A stretch of 64,000 bases of DNA, taken from contig NZ_PVYX01000002.1 of assembly GCF_003001695.1 (NCBI RefSeq), positions 1,860,001 to 1,924,000 of the forward strand, given 5' to 3'. The number at the start of each line of letters is the position of its first letter. Positions within the stretch are counted from its first letter, which is position 1. The translations under genes and the position numbers were made by a program. Source of the stretch: Flagellimonas meridianipacifica (GTDB taxonomy: Bacteria > Bacteroidota > Bacteroidia > Flavobacteriales > Flavobacteriaceae). A model generated the notes under the pieces. It had not been told where the DNA came from, ran no database searches, and was given only the letters and a program-made list of their open reading frames with translations. Positions 44,862-53,976 of the stretch are shown piece after piece.

Positions 44862-45725
44862 TTGAGTAGAGTCTTTTGTACAATGGTTTTGGTCCTTATT
44901 TATACTGATATCAAATCCCAAGAAGAAATAGTCAGGATGGACTATGGAATTTGGGCAGATATGGAAAACACCACTGTTTCCGACCTTACTTTTAGGTTTA
45001 GTCAAAAAATTCAAAAAAACCTGACCATATCCTCAGAGTACTTAAAACGTGATTTTGATTTCTTTGATAGAACTGAAGTATCACCTTTAGAGGACATAAA
45101 TCGTTTTCACCAACTCCAATTGTCCTTAGATTATGAAATTGAGATTGGAAAAGCCTATACAATTGAGGCCGCATTTAAACCTACCATTTCATCTTCTTGG
45201 ACCAGCTCACTTTCCCAAGAGGATTTTTTATGGATTTTTTCAGCTTGGATATCAAAAAAATGGTCTGGCAAAAAACAAAGGAACAACTGGGTAAGGGTTG
45301 GAATATTCAACGATGTTCTTTTTGGCTCTCCAAGGCTGATACCACTACTTGAATACAGTACCTATATCAGCGATAAGCTTTTCTTAAAATTAGGTTTTCC
45401 AGAAAGCGCTATTTCATTTCAATTTAATGAAAGAAACCGTTTGCTTCTGGAGCATTCTTTTTCTGGAATGTACGCCAATGTTGCCAGCCCTTTGCAAATT
45501 CAAAATTTTGGGGAGCTGGTGGACGGAAAACTCGTATTGAACGGGTCACAGATTTCCTTGGATTACCAGTACAGGCTTCAACCCAACCTTACCACAATCT
45601 CACAGATAGGATATCAGTTGGTTGAAGATTTTGAAATTCAGGACAACAACGACAACCCATTTTATGATTTTGGACAGGGCTCCTCTATTTTTTTTTCGAT
45701 GGGAATTATGTACAACTTTAAATAA
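44862..45725 (+). CDS. Outer-membrane beta-barrel protein (DUF6268-like), second copy
   Basis: 287 residues from a TTG at 44862 with a signal-like N-terminus (MSRVFCTMVLVLIY); an ATG at 44883 would give a shorter one. Strand-rich body and final FFSMGIMYNF resemble the barrel at 41001, and shared blocks such as NNWVRVGIF and DYQYRLQPNLTTISQIGYQ suggest paralogy. A TAGTTTTG at 44840-44847 matches the -7 consensus; it would leave a very short leader for the TTG start and about 30 nt for the ATG. Function unknown. Confidence 0.6.
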   Translation: MSRVFCTMVLVLIYTDIKSQEEIVRMDYGIWADMENTTVSDLTFRFSQKIQKNLTISSEYLKRDFDFFDRTEVSPLEDINRFHQLQLSLDYEIEIGKAYTIEAAFKPTISSSWTSSLSQEDFLWIFSAWISKKWSGKKQRNNWVRVGIFNDVLFGSPRLIPLLEYSTYISDKLFLKLGFPESAISFQFNERNRLLLEHSFSGMYANVASPLQIQNFGELVDGKLVLNGSQISLDYQYRLQPNLTTISQIGYQLVEDFEIQDNNDNPFYDFGQGSSIFFSMGIMYNFK

Positions 45726-45730
45726 AAACA

Positions 45731-46741
45731 ATGAAAAGAACAATTTGGTTAATGACAAGGATGGAAGTGAAGCTTCTTACCTCAATGATATGCTTATTTT
45801 GCTTTTTGAGCTGTTCGGATGATGAGGATACTGATGATTTAGGGAATTGGGTAGACCGTTCGGTTTTGGACGGAACACCAAGAAGCAGTTCAGCTGCATT
45901 TAGCATAGGAAATAAAGGCTATATGGGCACAGGATATGATGGTGATGATTATCTATCAGACTTTTGGATTTACGATATGGATGGGAACTTTTGGTCCCAA
46001 GGCGCCTCTTTTCCAGGCGTTGCAAGAAGTTCTGCAAGTGCCTTCACCATTGGTGATGAAGGATATGTTGGGCTTGGTTTTGATGGGGATAATGAATTGG
46101 GCGATTTTTATAAATACAACCCATCATCCAATACATGGACTCCCATTTCGGATTTTCAAGGTAATCCAAGAAGAGGAGCAATAGCTTTTGGGTCGGATAC
46201 CAGTGGATATGTAGGAACCGGGTTTGACGGTGATAACGACCGAAAGGATTTTTGGAAATATGATCCAACCACCGATACTTGGAACGAAATTGTTGGTTTT
46301 GGAGGAACAAAACGACGGGACGCCACAACTTTTAAAATAGGGAACACAGTTTACGTGGGTACCGGGGTTTCCAACGGCAGGAACCAAACCGATTTTTGGG
46401 CGTTTGACCTAACTTCAGATTCGTGGACCTCACTTTTGGATATTGACGACGATGATGACTACACCATTGTTCGTAGTAATGCTGTGGGCTTTTCCATTGG
46501 AGACAGAGGCTATATTGCTTGCGGAAATGGGGGTACAGGGTCTTTGACTAGTGTATGGGAATACAATCCATCTACTGACTTGTGGGAAGAAAAAACAAAT
46601 TATGAAGGCGTGGCAAGAGAGGGGGCTGTTGGTTTCTATGATGGTACCCGTGCGTTTTTGGCGCTTGGAAGAAGTGGAAACCTCTATTTGGATGACAATC
46701 GTGAATTTTTCCCGTTTGAAGAAGAGGATGAGGACGACTGA
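45731..46741 (+). CDS. Kelch-repeat lipoprotein
   Basis: 336 residues. The signal peptide ends in the lipobox FLSC (Cys near residue 28), then a DD-rich linker and about six kelch-like blades, each with the pattern GYVGTGFDGDNDRKDFWKYDPTTDTW. The C-terminus is acidic (EEEDEDD). Kelch propellers bind proteins or sugars; lipidation suggests display on the outer-membrane surface. It starts 5 bp after the barrel gene, so the barrel and lipoprotein likely work together. Confidence 0.85.
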   Translation: MKRTIWLMTRMEVKLLTSMICLFCFLSCSDDEDTDDLGNWVDRSVLDGTPRSSSAAFSIGNKGYMGTGYDGDDYLSDFWIYDMDGNFWSQGASFPGVARSSASAFTIGDEGYVGLGFDGDNELGDFYKYNPSSNTWTPISDFQGNPRRGAIAFGSDTSGYVGTGFDGDNDRKDFWKYDPTTDTWNEIVGFGGTKRRDATTFKIGNTVYVGTGVSNGRNQTDFWAFDLTSDSWTSLLDIDDDDDYTIVRSNAVGFSIGDRGYIACGNGGTGSLTSVWEYNPSTDLWEEKTNYEGVAREGAVGFYDGTRAFLALGRSGNLYLDDNREFFPFEEEDEDD

Positions 46742-46765
46742 TAACATTGATATAGTCCTGTTCTT

Positions 46766-47134
46766 ATGAAAAAAAAGGACAGCTATTTGTATGCCTTAAT
46801 CTTTATTTTTATAGGCCTGCTTTTCTTTTGGTTCGTCAGGCTTGGATTCAGTTTTCAAACCTCCGTGAAGAAGGACGGTCTCGAACTGATTGTAAGTGAG
46901 TCCCGGGATAAAGAAGGGTGGGTGTACTCCATATACCATAAAGAACGACTTTTGATTCATCAAGAAAACCTGCCCCTGCTACAAGGAAAAAATAGGATTG
47001 CTACAGAGCAAATGGCTACAGAGCTGGGAGAAATGGTCCTGCGAAAACTGAGAAATCACGAACCGCCAGTCATTCAAAAAAGGGAACTTATCGAGGTAAT
47101 TGCCTCTCATTCAAAAAAAGATTCCATATTTTAA
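46766..47134 (+). CDS. DUF4907 protein
   Basis: 122 residues: one N-terminal membrane helix (about 7-22) and an exported domain with KEGWVYSIYHKERLLIHQENLPLLQG and the terminal NHEPPVIQKRELIEVI, which match the DUF4907 pattern as I remember it. No known activity. Membership of the barrel/kelch/two-component operon suggests an envelope role; it is the only member with a predicted cytoplasmic-membrane anchor besides the kinase. Confidence 0.7.
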   Translation: MKKKDSYLYALIFIFIGLLFFWFVRLGFSFQTSVKKDGLELIVSESRDKEGWVYSIYHKERLLIHQENLPLLQGKNRIATEQMATELGEMVLRKLRNHEPPVIQKRELIEVIASHSKKDSIF

Positions 47135-47148
47135 GAAATCAAACTAAG

Positions 47149-48171
47149 ATGGGAATGTTGAAAATTAAAGAGGTTTACATACATATCATTGTTTGGATAT
47201 GTTTTATTTCCTTTCCATTAGCCTTGAGCTTCTCCCAGTTTGGGGAAGTTCATTTTGATTTCTTGCCACGAATTGTCATCACACCCTTTTTGACCTATGT
47301 AAATTATCTCATTCTGGTACCCGTGCTCTTGCTTAAGAAGAGGCTTTGGCAATATATTCTGGTTTCTGTTCTCCTGTTAATAGTATTCAACATGGTAGTG
47401 AATACATACTTTGCCACAGGCCCGTTAAACCGGATTTCCGAATTTACGGGCGTGACCAATGTGATGCCTTTGAAGCGCATGTCTGAAGCCATGCTTGCCA
47501 TAGCATCTTTTTCCTTTTTTCTTTTAGGTGGCGTTATGGGACTCACTAAGGACATTTACAAAAGGGAAAAACGCAGCCGCATCAAAGAGATGAGTCGGAA
47601 AGAGACGGAACTTCAATTTTTAAGGGCCCAATTGAATCCTCATTTTTTGTTCAATTCATTGAACAGTATTTATAGCTTGGTGCGGGAAAAGAGTTCAGAG
47701 GCACCTCAAGCCGTTATTACCCTATCTGAGCTTATGCGCTATATGCTCTACGAAGCCAAAAAGGAGCTTGTTCCATTGACCAAGGAAATTGATTACATCA
47801 AGAATTTTGTCCAATTGCAAATACTACGCTTATCCGATAGCAAAAACGTAAAACTAAGAGTTTCTGGAGAATATGAAGATAAATTAATCGCCCCTTTGCT
47901 GCTGGTTCCATTTGTTGAAAACGCTTTTAAATACGGAACAGATTTTAAGGGAGACACCTATGTGGACATAAACTTAAAAATAGTTTCTGAAACCTTATTC
48001 TTTAGGGTGACAAATAAAATTGGACCTTATAAAAAAGACTTGGAAAGCTCTGGAATAGGTTTAGAAAACATCAAAAACAGATTGCAGATTTTATTCCCAG
48101 AGGAACATAGTATGCTTATTACCAAAGAAAATGGGAATTATATGGTTAATCTTGAACTTCAGTTAGCATGA
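47149..48171 (+). CDS. LytS-type sensor histidine kinase
   Basis: 340 residues: four membrane helices in the first 130 residues, a short linker, then the His_kinase domain with QFLRAQLNPHFLFNSLNSIYSL, putting the phosphoacceptor at H165, and an HATPase end with VPFVENAFKYG and SGIGLENIKNRL. It signals to the LytTR regulator whose start codon overlaps its stop (ATGA). Genes 44862-48899 run in one direction with short gaps, so the system probably reads or controls the envelope proteins upstream. Confidence 0.92.
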   Translation: MGMLKIKEVYIHIIVWICFISFPLALSFSQFGEVHFDFLPRIVITPFLTYVNYLILVPVLLLKKRLWQYILVSVLLLIVFNMVVNTYFATGPLNRISEFTGVTNVMPLKRMSEAMLAIASFSFFLLGGVMGLTKDIYKREKRSRIKEMSRKETELQFLRAQLNPHFLFNSLNSIYSLVREKSSEAPQAVITLSELMRYMLYEAKKELVPLTKEIDYIKNFVQLQILRLSDSKNVKLRVSGEYEDKLIAPLLLVPFVENAFKYGTDFKGDTYVDINLKIVSETLFFRVTNKIGPYKKDLESSGIGLENIKNRLQILFPEEHSMLITKENGNYMVNLELQLA

Positions 48172-48899
48172 TAAAGTGTATTATAATCGACGATGAACCA
48201 TTGGCCATAGGGGTTCTGAATTCCTATTGTGAGGATTTGGGTGAACTAAATGTAATTGCCTCTTTCACAAATCCTTTTGAGGCCATAACCCTTTTGTCAA
48301 AGGAAAAGATTGATTTGGTTTTTTTGGATATTGAAATGCCACAAATCAATGGGATAGATTTCATAAAATCCATAGATAATAAACCCCACTTTATTTTTAC
48401 CACCGCCTACTCCCAGTATGCTGCCCAAGGATTTGATTTGAATGCTGTGGATTACTTGGTAAAACCTATCCCTTTTGTTCGCTTTATCAAGGCCATCAAT
48501 AGAGTCAAAAAACTTATGGAATTTGATAATCTTTCTATAAAAGGAAACGAAAATGTAAGTCCATCTTCAGGTAATCCGGGAAGTTCCAGCAATTTTCTAT
48601 TTGTGAAATCTGAATATGAAAGTGTGAAGATTAATATGGAAGACATAAAATACATTCAAGGGCTAAAGGATTATCTGAAAATACATACCCATCAGCCTAA
48701 ACCCATTTTGACTTTATTGAGCTTTAAGGAAATTCAAACGAAGCTGCCCAGTGAACAGTTCATGAGGGTTCATAAGTCCTTTGTAGTGAACATCAGCAAA
48801 ATAAAATCAATACAACGAAGTAAGATTGTAATTGATGATATCAGGATACCAATTGGAGAGAGTTTTAAAGAGAGTTTTCTAGGTAGATTAGGGCTTTAA
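48168..48899 (+). CDS. LytTR-family response regulator
   Basis: 243 residues. The receiver has DDE at residues 8-10, the phosphorylatable D54 in LVFLDIEMPQINGIDF, and K103-type lysine in YLVKPIPFVRF. The C-terminal LytTR domain contains FLFVKSEYESVKINMEDIKYIQGLKDYLKI and the recognisable FMRVHKSFVVNISKI. Such regulators bind direct repeats upstream of target genes. It overlaps the kinase gene by 4 bp. A structured hairpin lies 58 bp after its stop. Confidence 0.93.
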   Translation: MIKCIIIDDEPLAIGVLNSYCEDLGELNVIASFTNPFEAITLLSKEKIDLVFLDIEMPQINGIDFIKSIDNKPHFIFTTAYSQYAAQGFDLNAVDYLVKPIPFVRFIKAINRVKKLMEFDNLSIKGNENVSPSSGNPGSSSNFLFVKSEYESVKINMEDIKYIQGLKDYLKIHTHQPKPILTLLSFKEIQTKLPSEQFMRVHKSFVVNISKIKSIQRSKIVIDDIRIPIGESFKESFLGRLGL

Positions 48900-48956
48900 A
48901 ATAAACGTTCACTCTTTCCCTATCTACAACGCAACCAATAAGTTTTTGGTCGAAAT

Positions 48957-48981
48957 AGAATTCAGAGGCTCTTTGAATTCT
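48957..48981 (+). other. Hairpin downstream of the LytTR regulator
   Basis: An 11-bp stem AGAATTCAGAG with CTTTGAATTCT (one G-U pair) and a 3-base loop. There is no T-run after it, so a terminator is not certain; it could stabilise the 3' end. Confidence 0.45.
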
Positions 48982-49129
48982 GGGTTATTGGATAACAAAC
49001 AAGACTTACTACATTACTTAGTATTTTATTATCTTTCTGGCTACGACCTTAGATTTCATTCTAAGGATTATAAACAATTTTTCCTAAAAGGAATCATTAA
49101 ATTAAATGGTCAAAACATTTAAATAATAG

Positions 49130-49901
49130 ATGATAAAGCTTTTCCGCAAAATTAGGATGAAACTCCTTTCAGAAAACAAATTTCGAAATTACCTCATATA
49201 TGCTATTGGAGAAATTATTCTAGTGGTCATTGGAATTTTAATTGCCCTACAAATTAATAATTGGAGTGAAACCCGAAAACTGAAAATAGAGGAAGAAAAA
49301 ATATTGATTTCCTTAGTTGAGGACTTCAACGAAAATAAGCTTAGGATTGAAGAAGCCATTGACAAGGAAGAGGACATGATAAGAATGAGCAAATCGCTTA
49401 TTCAAGTCATGCAATCTGAACAAGGGACGGTAAGTCAAGACTCCATTCAATTTTGGGTAACCTCTGGGCCAAATCATGGTGGAATACTCAATTCGTCACT
49501 GGAACCTATGATGCTATGGTGAGTTCCAGTAAAATCGAAATTCTAGAAAATGATGATTTAAAAAGTATTCTCTCCCAGTTTATGGCAGACATTGATTCCG
49601 GGTTTGAAGATCATGATGAATCAATGAGTTATTTGGTGGAGATGAACAAGCTATCAGCAGATATTGCACCATTCCTAATTCATGATGTTCAACGTAGAGC
49701 ATTGGGTTTGGATATCTCTGAGAAAAAAACAATTTACCTGTTAAGAAATTGATTCAAAATGAGGCCTATTTAGGCCTTTTGATTTCAAAGACTTGGCTCG
49801 AAACTTTGAGAGTAAACTATCAACAAAAATTGCTAATTTATATTCAGGAAATACTAGCATTGTGTGAATCCGAATTGGATAAGTACCAAGCTAAAAAATA
49901 A
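49130..49901 (+). pseudogene. DUF6090 family protein, broken by two frameshifts
   Basis: The family start MIKLFRKIRMKLLSENKFRNYLIYAIGE with one membrane helix is intact, then the frame is lost near 49488-49500, where the second frame supplies TGTYDAMVSSSKIEIL, and again near the A7 run at 49723-49729, where a third frame supplies QNEAYLGLLISKTWLE and the normal end CESELDKYQAKK. Each break equals one missing base. Two independent shifts point to a decayed gene, though the second lies in a homopolymer and could be a sequencing error. DUF6090 proteins are often found in clusters in flavobacteria; function unknown. Confidence 0.7.
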
Positions 49902-49908
49902 CGTGAAA

Positions 49909-50193
49909 ATGGAGAAATTGAATGAAACTCAAATAAAAAATGAACTGAACAATTTGGAAGGCTGGAAGTATGAAAACGGCAGCATAGTGAAGACGTTTCA
50001 GTTCGCTGATTTTAAAGAAGCTTTCTCAGTAATGACCCATATTGCCTTTGAGGCCGAAAAAGCCAACCACCATCCCGAATGGGAAAATGTTTATAATCGA
50101 CTTACCATTAAGCTTAATACCCACGATGCAGGAGGAATAACCTCCTACGATTTTGATTTGGCCAAGACGATTGAGTCCATAATTAACTCTTAG
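49909..50193 (+). CDS. 4a-hydroxytetrahydrobiopterin (pterin-4a-carbinolamine) dehydratase
   Basis: 94 residues from the ATG at 49909 (MEKLNETQIKNEL); a longer frame starts inside the upstream pseudogene and was rejected. Motifs are GWKYENGSIVKTFQFADFKEAF, the catalytic histidines in EKANHHPEWENVYNRLTIKL and the C-terminal THDAGGITSYDFDLA. It recycles oxidised pterin after phenylalanine hydroxylase or moonlights as a regulator; the partner hydroxylase is not in this window. Begins 7 bp after the pseudogene stop. Confidence 0.92.
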   Translation: MEKLNETQIKNELNNLEGWKYENGSIVKTFQFADFKEAFSVMTHIAFEAEKANHHPEWENVYNRLTIKLNTHDAGGITSYDFDLAKTIESIINS

Positions 50194-50213
50194 ATTTCAA
50201 AATTCTTTCCTAC

Positions 50214-50243
50214 TTGACACAGGGTCTTTTTTTTCTAAATTTG
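50214..50243 (+). promoter_or_regulatory. Promoter of the yebC-like gene
   Basis: TTG (50214-50216), exactly 19 bp, then TAAATTTG (50236-50243), a perfect TAnnTTTG. A textbook Bacteroidota housekeeping promoter about 25 bp before the start codon. Confidence 0.8.
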
Positions 50244-50268
50244 CCCTTGTTCAGATTAAAAATCACCT

Positions 50269-50979
50269 ATGGGAAGAGCGTTTGAGTTTAGAAAGGCTAG
50301 AAAGATGAAGCGCTGGTCAGCAATGTCCAAAGCATTCACAAGAATTGGTAAGGAAATCGTAATTGCGGTAAAAGAAGGCGGACCAGACCCAGACTCCAAT
50401 TCCAAATTAAGGGCAGTAATACAGAACGCCAAGTCCGTGAATATGCCCAAGGATAATATTGAACGAGCCATTAAAAGAGCTTCTGACAAAAGTTTGGGTG
50501 ATTTTAAGGAAATTCTTTTTGAAGGTTACGGACCTCATGGAATAGCAATACTCATAGAAACAGCCACGGACAATAATACCAGAACCGTAGCAAATATTCG
50601 GAGCTATTTTAATAAATGTAATGGGAGCTTGGGAACTTCCGGCTCAGTGGAATTTATGTTTGATCATACTTGCAATTTTAGAGTTGCCGCGGAAGGTCTT
50701 GACGCGGAAGAACTGGAATTGGAAATGATAGATTTTGGGGCCGAAGAGGTCTTTGTAGATGATGATGGTATTCTGATTTACGCCTCTTTTGAAAGTTTTG
50801 GCGCTATCCAAAAAGAATTGGAAAGTCGTGGTATAGAGATTTTATCTTCTGGCTTTGAGCGTATTCCACAAGTGACCAAGGAACTTTCGGAAGAACAAGT
50901 GGAAGATATTGAAAAACTCCTGGAAAAAATCGAAGAGGATGATGATGTACAGAACGTATATCATACAATGAAAGAATAA
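50269..50979 (+). CDS. YebC/PmpR/TACO1 family protein
   Basis: 236 residues. The N-terminus is near the family consensus (MGRAFEFRKARKMKRW, KAFTRIGKEI), followed by DNIERAIKRASDK, GYGPHGIAILIE and GSVEFMFDH. Members are described as DNA-binding regulators and, for some, as relievers of ribosome stalling at poly-proline. The acidic C-terminal helices (LSEEQVEDIEKLLEKIEEDDDV) are normal for the family. Preceded by a clear promoter, monocistronic, convergent with ppc. Confidence 0.93.
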   Translation: MGRAFEFRKARKMKRWSAMSKAFTRIGKEIVIAVKEGGPDPDSNSKLRAVIQNAKSVNMPKDNIERAIKRASDKSLGDFKEILFEGYGPHGIAILIETATDNNTRTVANIRSYFNKCNGSLGTSGSVEFMFDHTCNFRVAAEGLDAEELELEMIDFGAEEVFVDDDGILIYASFESFGAIQKELESRGIEILSSGFERIPQVTKELSEEQVEDIEKLLEKIEEDDDVQNVYHTMKE

Positions 50980-51201
50980 TTCACGTCATTCCCTTTTAGT
51001 TATGACTACTAGGCGACTCGATCATTTTCATTTCGTATCGAGTTCCTTAAATCATCTATAATTGTTTGTTTTTATTCCACTTCAAAGAAAACCCTGCAAT
51101 GGAAAATAGGGTTTCTAATTAAGACTAAATGCAATGCATTCTTTGAATCTTTAACTTCTCGATTTCGCCACTATCACCCTCAAAATTTGAATAAGGCCAT
51201 T

Positions 51202-53922
51202 TTAGCCCGTACCTTTTAGTCCCCCGGATAAAACATTGACCAACAACAAAAGTGTTAGGAGAAGTTTTTCTGATTCATCTGGGTCACTTTCCCTTATTTT
51301 TCTCCATTTTTTCAATAGTCTTACTTGCATTTCATGCAATAGCTGCAATGATTCATTTCTAAGCTTATTATTTTCAAGTCTTGAAATCCTGCGTTCTTCA
51401 ACAGACGCTCCCATAAGAATCTCTATTTGATTTAAACAAGTATTATAATCCTCCATAATGAGTTTTAACAGGTCATTTTTAGTAGAAGGATTGGGTACCA
51501 TGTCGGCAAAAACCCGCATGATTTCCGTATTGGAATTCAAAAGATTCGTTTCAATTTGAATCAAACTATATTTCAACAACGGCCATTCTTGGGTCACTTT
51601 TTTCAAATACTCAAAATCATCTGGATAATTCTCTTTAAAAGCGCCTAGGGCAGTACCCGTACCAAACCATCCTGTCAAGTTGAACCGTGATTGATTCCAA
51701 CTGAACACCCAGGGTATGGAACGCAAATCACTCAATGACCTTTGACCTGTTCTACGAGCAGGTCTGGAACCAATTTTACTTTGCTCCAACACATCTATGG
51801 GGGTAGCATAGCTATAGAATTCAATGAATCTTGGATCGTCCAATAGTTGCCTGTATTGGCTTCTTGCCAATACTACAAGACGGTCCATGGCAGCATATAA
51901 TTTTTTATCCTTTCTTTCATCCAAAGTCCTCTTAGTTTGTCTGGCCGTGCCCGAAAGGAACATCTCTAGATTGTAAGAAGCGTTCAAGCGATTGGCAAAC
52001 TGATTGGCAATGGTCTCGCCCTGTACAGTCATTTTTATATCGCCGCTCATGGCACCTGGAGGCATACTTTCCAAAAAGCGATGGATTTTTCCACCACCTC
52101 GACTAATTGTGCCACCACGACCATGGAAAAATCGTAGTCGAACTCCATATGTATTCCCTACTTTGGTAAGATTTTCCTCAGCTTTATAAATGTTCCATCG
52201 ACTGGTTAATATCCCACCATCTTTGTTACTATCACTGTACCCCAGCATTACTTCCTGAACAAAATCCGCTTTCTGTTCACGCTGTTCTTTCATCATTGGA
52301 TGGTTCAAAAAGGCTTCGAGAATATTGGGTCCAGCAATAAGATCATCAATGGTCTCCAAAAGGGGAACTACCGGTAGATGAGCATTTTGAAGACCAACCT
52401 CCCTAAGAAACAAGAACACAACAAGAAGGTCACTCAAACTGCGTGTCATACTCACGATAACTGAACCAATACCGTCGGTGCCATATAATTCGGTATGTTT
52501 TTTTACTTCCCTGAAATATCCTAAGACGTTGTCAGCTTCAGGCCCGCATTGGGTTCCAGTTACCAGAAAAGGACGATTGCTTTTAAGTTCCAGGTTAAGG
52601 AAAGAAAGCCTTTTTTCCTCATCCCAATCCTCATAATTATTATCCTCAAATCCTGAAGCGGCTAATACTTGACTCATGGCAATTTCGTGATACGCGCTAT
52701 TTTGACGGATATCCAATTTTGCCAAATGGAAACCAATGCAGTTCAACAATCGCTCTACGGGAAAAAGATATTGTTTAGCAATGTAATGGGCCTTTAAATC
52801 CAACAGTACCTTTCGGAGTTTCTTAAGTTCGGTCGCCAAATCAGTTGCTCGCCTAAAATACACTAGCCCTTCAGAATCAAAATGACCTTCCATGGTATTC
52901 TCCATACGCACCAACAATACATTGAGAAATTGACGTAAAGGTTCGGAAGGATTGCGTTCTAGTGCTTTCTGCCCGTTTATTCCCAAAACTTTCGCCTGTG
53001 ATTGGATTTCAGACAGAAAACCTTTTGGTACTTCGCTCAAAAACTTGGAAAAACTGAGTTTTTGTGCCAAAGCTTCCAATTCTCTTTTAAGGATTTTTAA
53101 TGCGGCCCTTCGATGCATTAACAAGGTGGACGCCGTAAATTCCGGGGTCACAAACGGATGTCCATCGCGGTCCCCTCCTACCCAACTTCCAAATTGCAAA
53201 CTGGGATACTGTTCCGGTTGTTCCAATAAGCTTGAAGAGAACCCTGCATGCTTCCACGCATCCAGCAGTCGTTGGTCGGTGAGAGGCAGTACCTTGGGGA
53301 ATACATTGACAAAATAATGCATCACATTGCTACGCTCATCTTCTAGTCTTGGTTTTTCCAGATAGATTTCGCCCGTTCGCCACCATCGCTCCAATACACT
53401 TTTTATTTCCTGTTCAATAGCATCCCGCTCAGAATCGGACCAAATCGGGTTCTCATTCTTTGCTAACAATACGTAGAGTTCTCGGTGAATATCCAAAACG
53501 GTAAGCCTTTTGGCCTCCGTTGGATGGGCCGTTAATACGGGCATTACATTAATTGTTGGCAATAGCTCTGCTATCTCCTCTGCTTTGATTCCAGCTTTTT
53601 TCCATAGCGAAAAAGTTTCCGCCCAAGACCCTCTTGTAGACTCCAATCCTAACTGGGTTTCGGCTTGCCTACGAAATTGTGTAGCTGCATTTTCCTCTAC
53701 AAGATTGAGCAACTCAAATGATATACCCAACGCCTGTGCTAATTTTTCGTCAGCTACGTGTTTTGGTTTTTTTTCATGACCATCTTTTTCATATGCAATT
53801 ATATGGGCTAGTTCAGTTTCACCTAAAGACCGAAGCATTTCTTGAAAAATTTTAATCAGATATGCATAATCTCGTCTTATCTTCTCTAGCCCTTTCAGCT
53901 CCAAGGATTTTTTCTTTTCCAT
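51202..53922 (-). CDS. ppc: Phosphoenolpyruvate carboxylase
   Basis: 906 residues. Catalytic His133 is in PVLTAHPTEAKR, and the later signatures VMLGYSDSNKDGG and RFFHGRGGTISRGGG are the substrate and bicarbonate sites. QRSLSDLRSIPWVFSWNQSRFNL is the allosteric and active-site region. The C-terminus ends SGGLKGTG rather than the classical QNTG, so the allosteric tail may differ. It adds bicarbonate to PEP to give oxaloacetate, replenishing the TCA cycle, and supplies aspartate, the precursor used by thrABC elsewhere in this window. Convergent with yebC over a 222-bp gap holding two inverted repeats. Confidence 0.95.
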   Translation of the reverse strand: MEKKKSLELKGLEKIRRDYAYLIKIFQEMLRSLGETELAHIIAYEKDGHEKKPKHVADEKLAQALGISFELLNLVEENAATQFRRQAETQLGLESTRGSWAETFSLWKKAGIKAEEIAELLPTINVMPVLTAHPTEAKRLTVLDIHRELYVLLAKNENPIWSDSERDAIEQEIKSVLERWWRTGEIYLEKPRLEDERSNVMHYFVNVFPKVLPLTDQRLLDAWKHAGFSSSLLEQPEQYPSLQFGSWVGGDRDGHPFVTPEFTASTLLMHRRAALKILKRELEALAQKLSFSKFLSEVPKGFLSEIQSQAKVLGINGQKALERNPSEPLRQFLNVLLVRMENTMEGHFDSEGLVYFRRATDLATELKKLRKVLLDLKAHYIAKQYLFPVERLLNCIGFHLAKLDIRQNSAYHEIAMSQVLAASGFEDNNYEDWDEEKRLSFLNLELKSNRPFLVTGTQCGPEADNVLGYFREVKKHTELYGTDGIGSVIVSMTRSLSDLLVVFLFLREVGLQNAHLPVVPLLETIDDLIAGPNILEAFLNHPMMKEQREQKADFVQEVMLGYSDSNKDGGILTSRWNIYKAEENLTKVGNTYGVRLRFFHGRGGTISRGGGKIHRFLESMPPGAMSGDIKMTVQGETIANQFANRLNASYNLEMFLSGTARQTKRTLDERKDKKLYAAMDRLVVLARSQYRQLLDDPRFIEFYSYATPIDVLEQSKIGSRPARRTGQRSLSDLRSIPWVFSWNQSRFNLTGWFGTGTALGAFKENYPDDFEYLKKVTQEWPLLKYSLIQIETNLLNSNTEIMRVFADMVPNPSTKNDLLKLIMEDYNTCLNQIEILMGASVEERRISRLENNKLRNESLQLLHEMQVRLLKKWRKIRESDPDESEKLLLTLLLLVNVLSGGLKGTG

Positions 53923-53976
53923 TCGGTGTATTTCAATTTATTTCATCATTTATAATGCAGGAAAATCAGAGGATTG

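Noticed and set aside
50980..51201. Strong terminators in the gap between the yebC-like gene and ppc
   Set aside because: Two inverted repeats exist (ACTCGAT/ATCGAGT at 51016-51043 and AAACCCT/AGGGTTT at 51089-51114) but both have loops of 12-14 bases and no good T-run, so they were not called.
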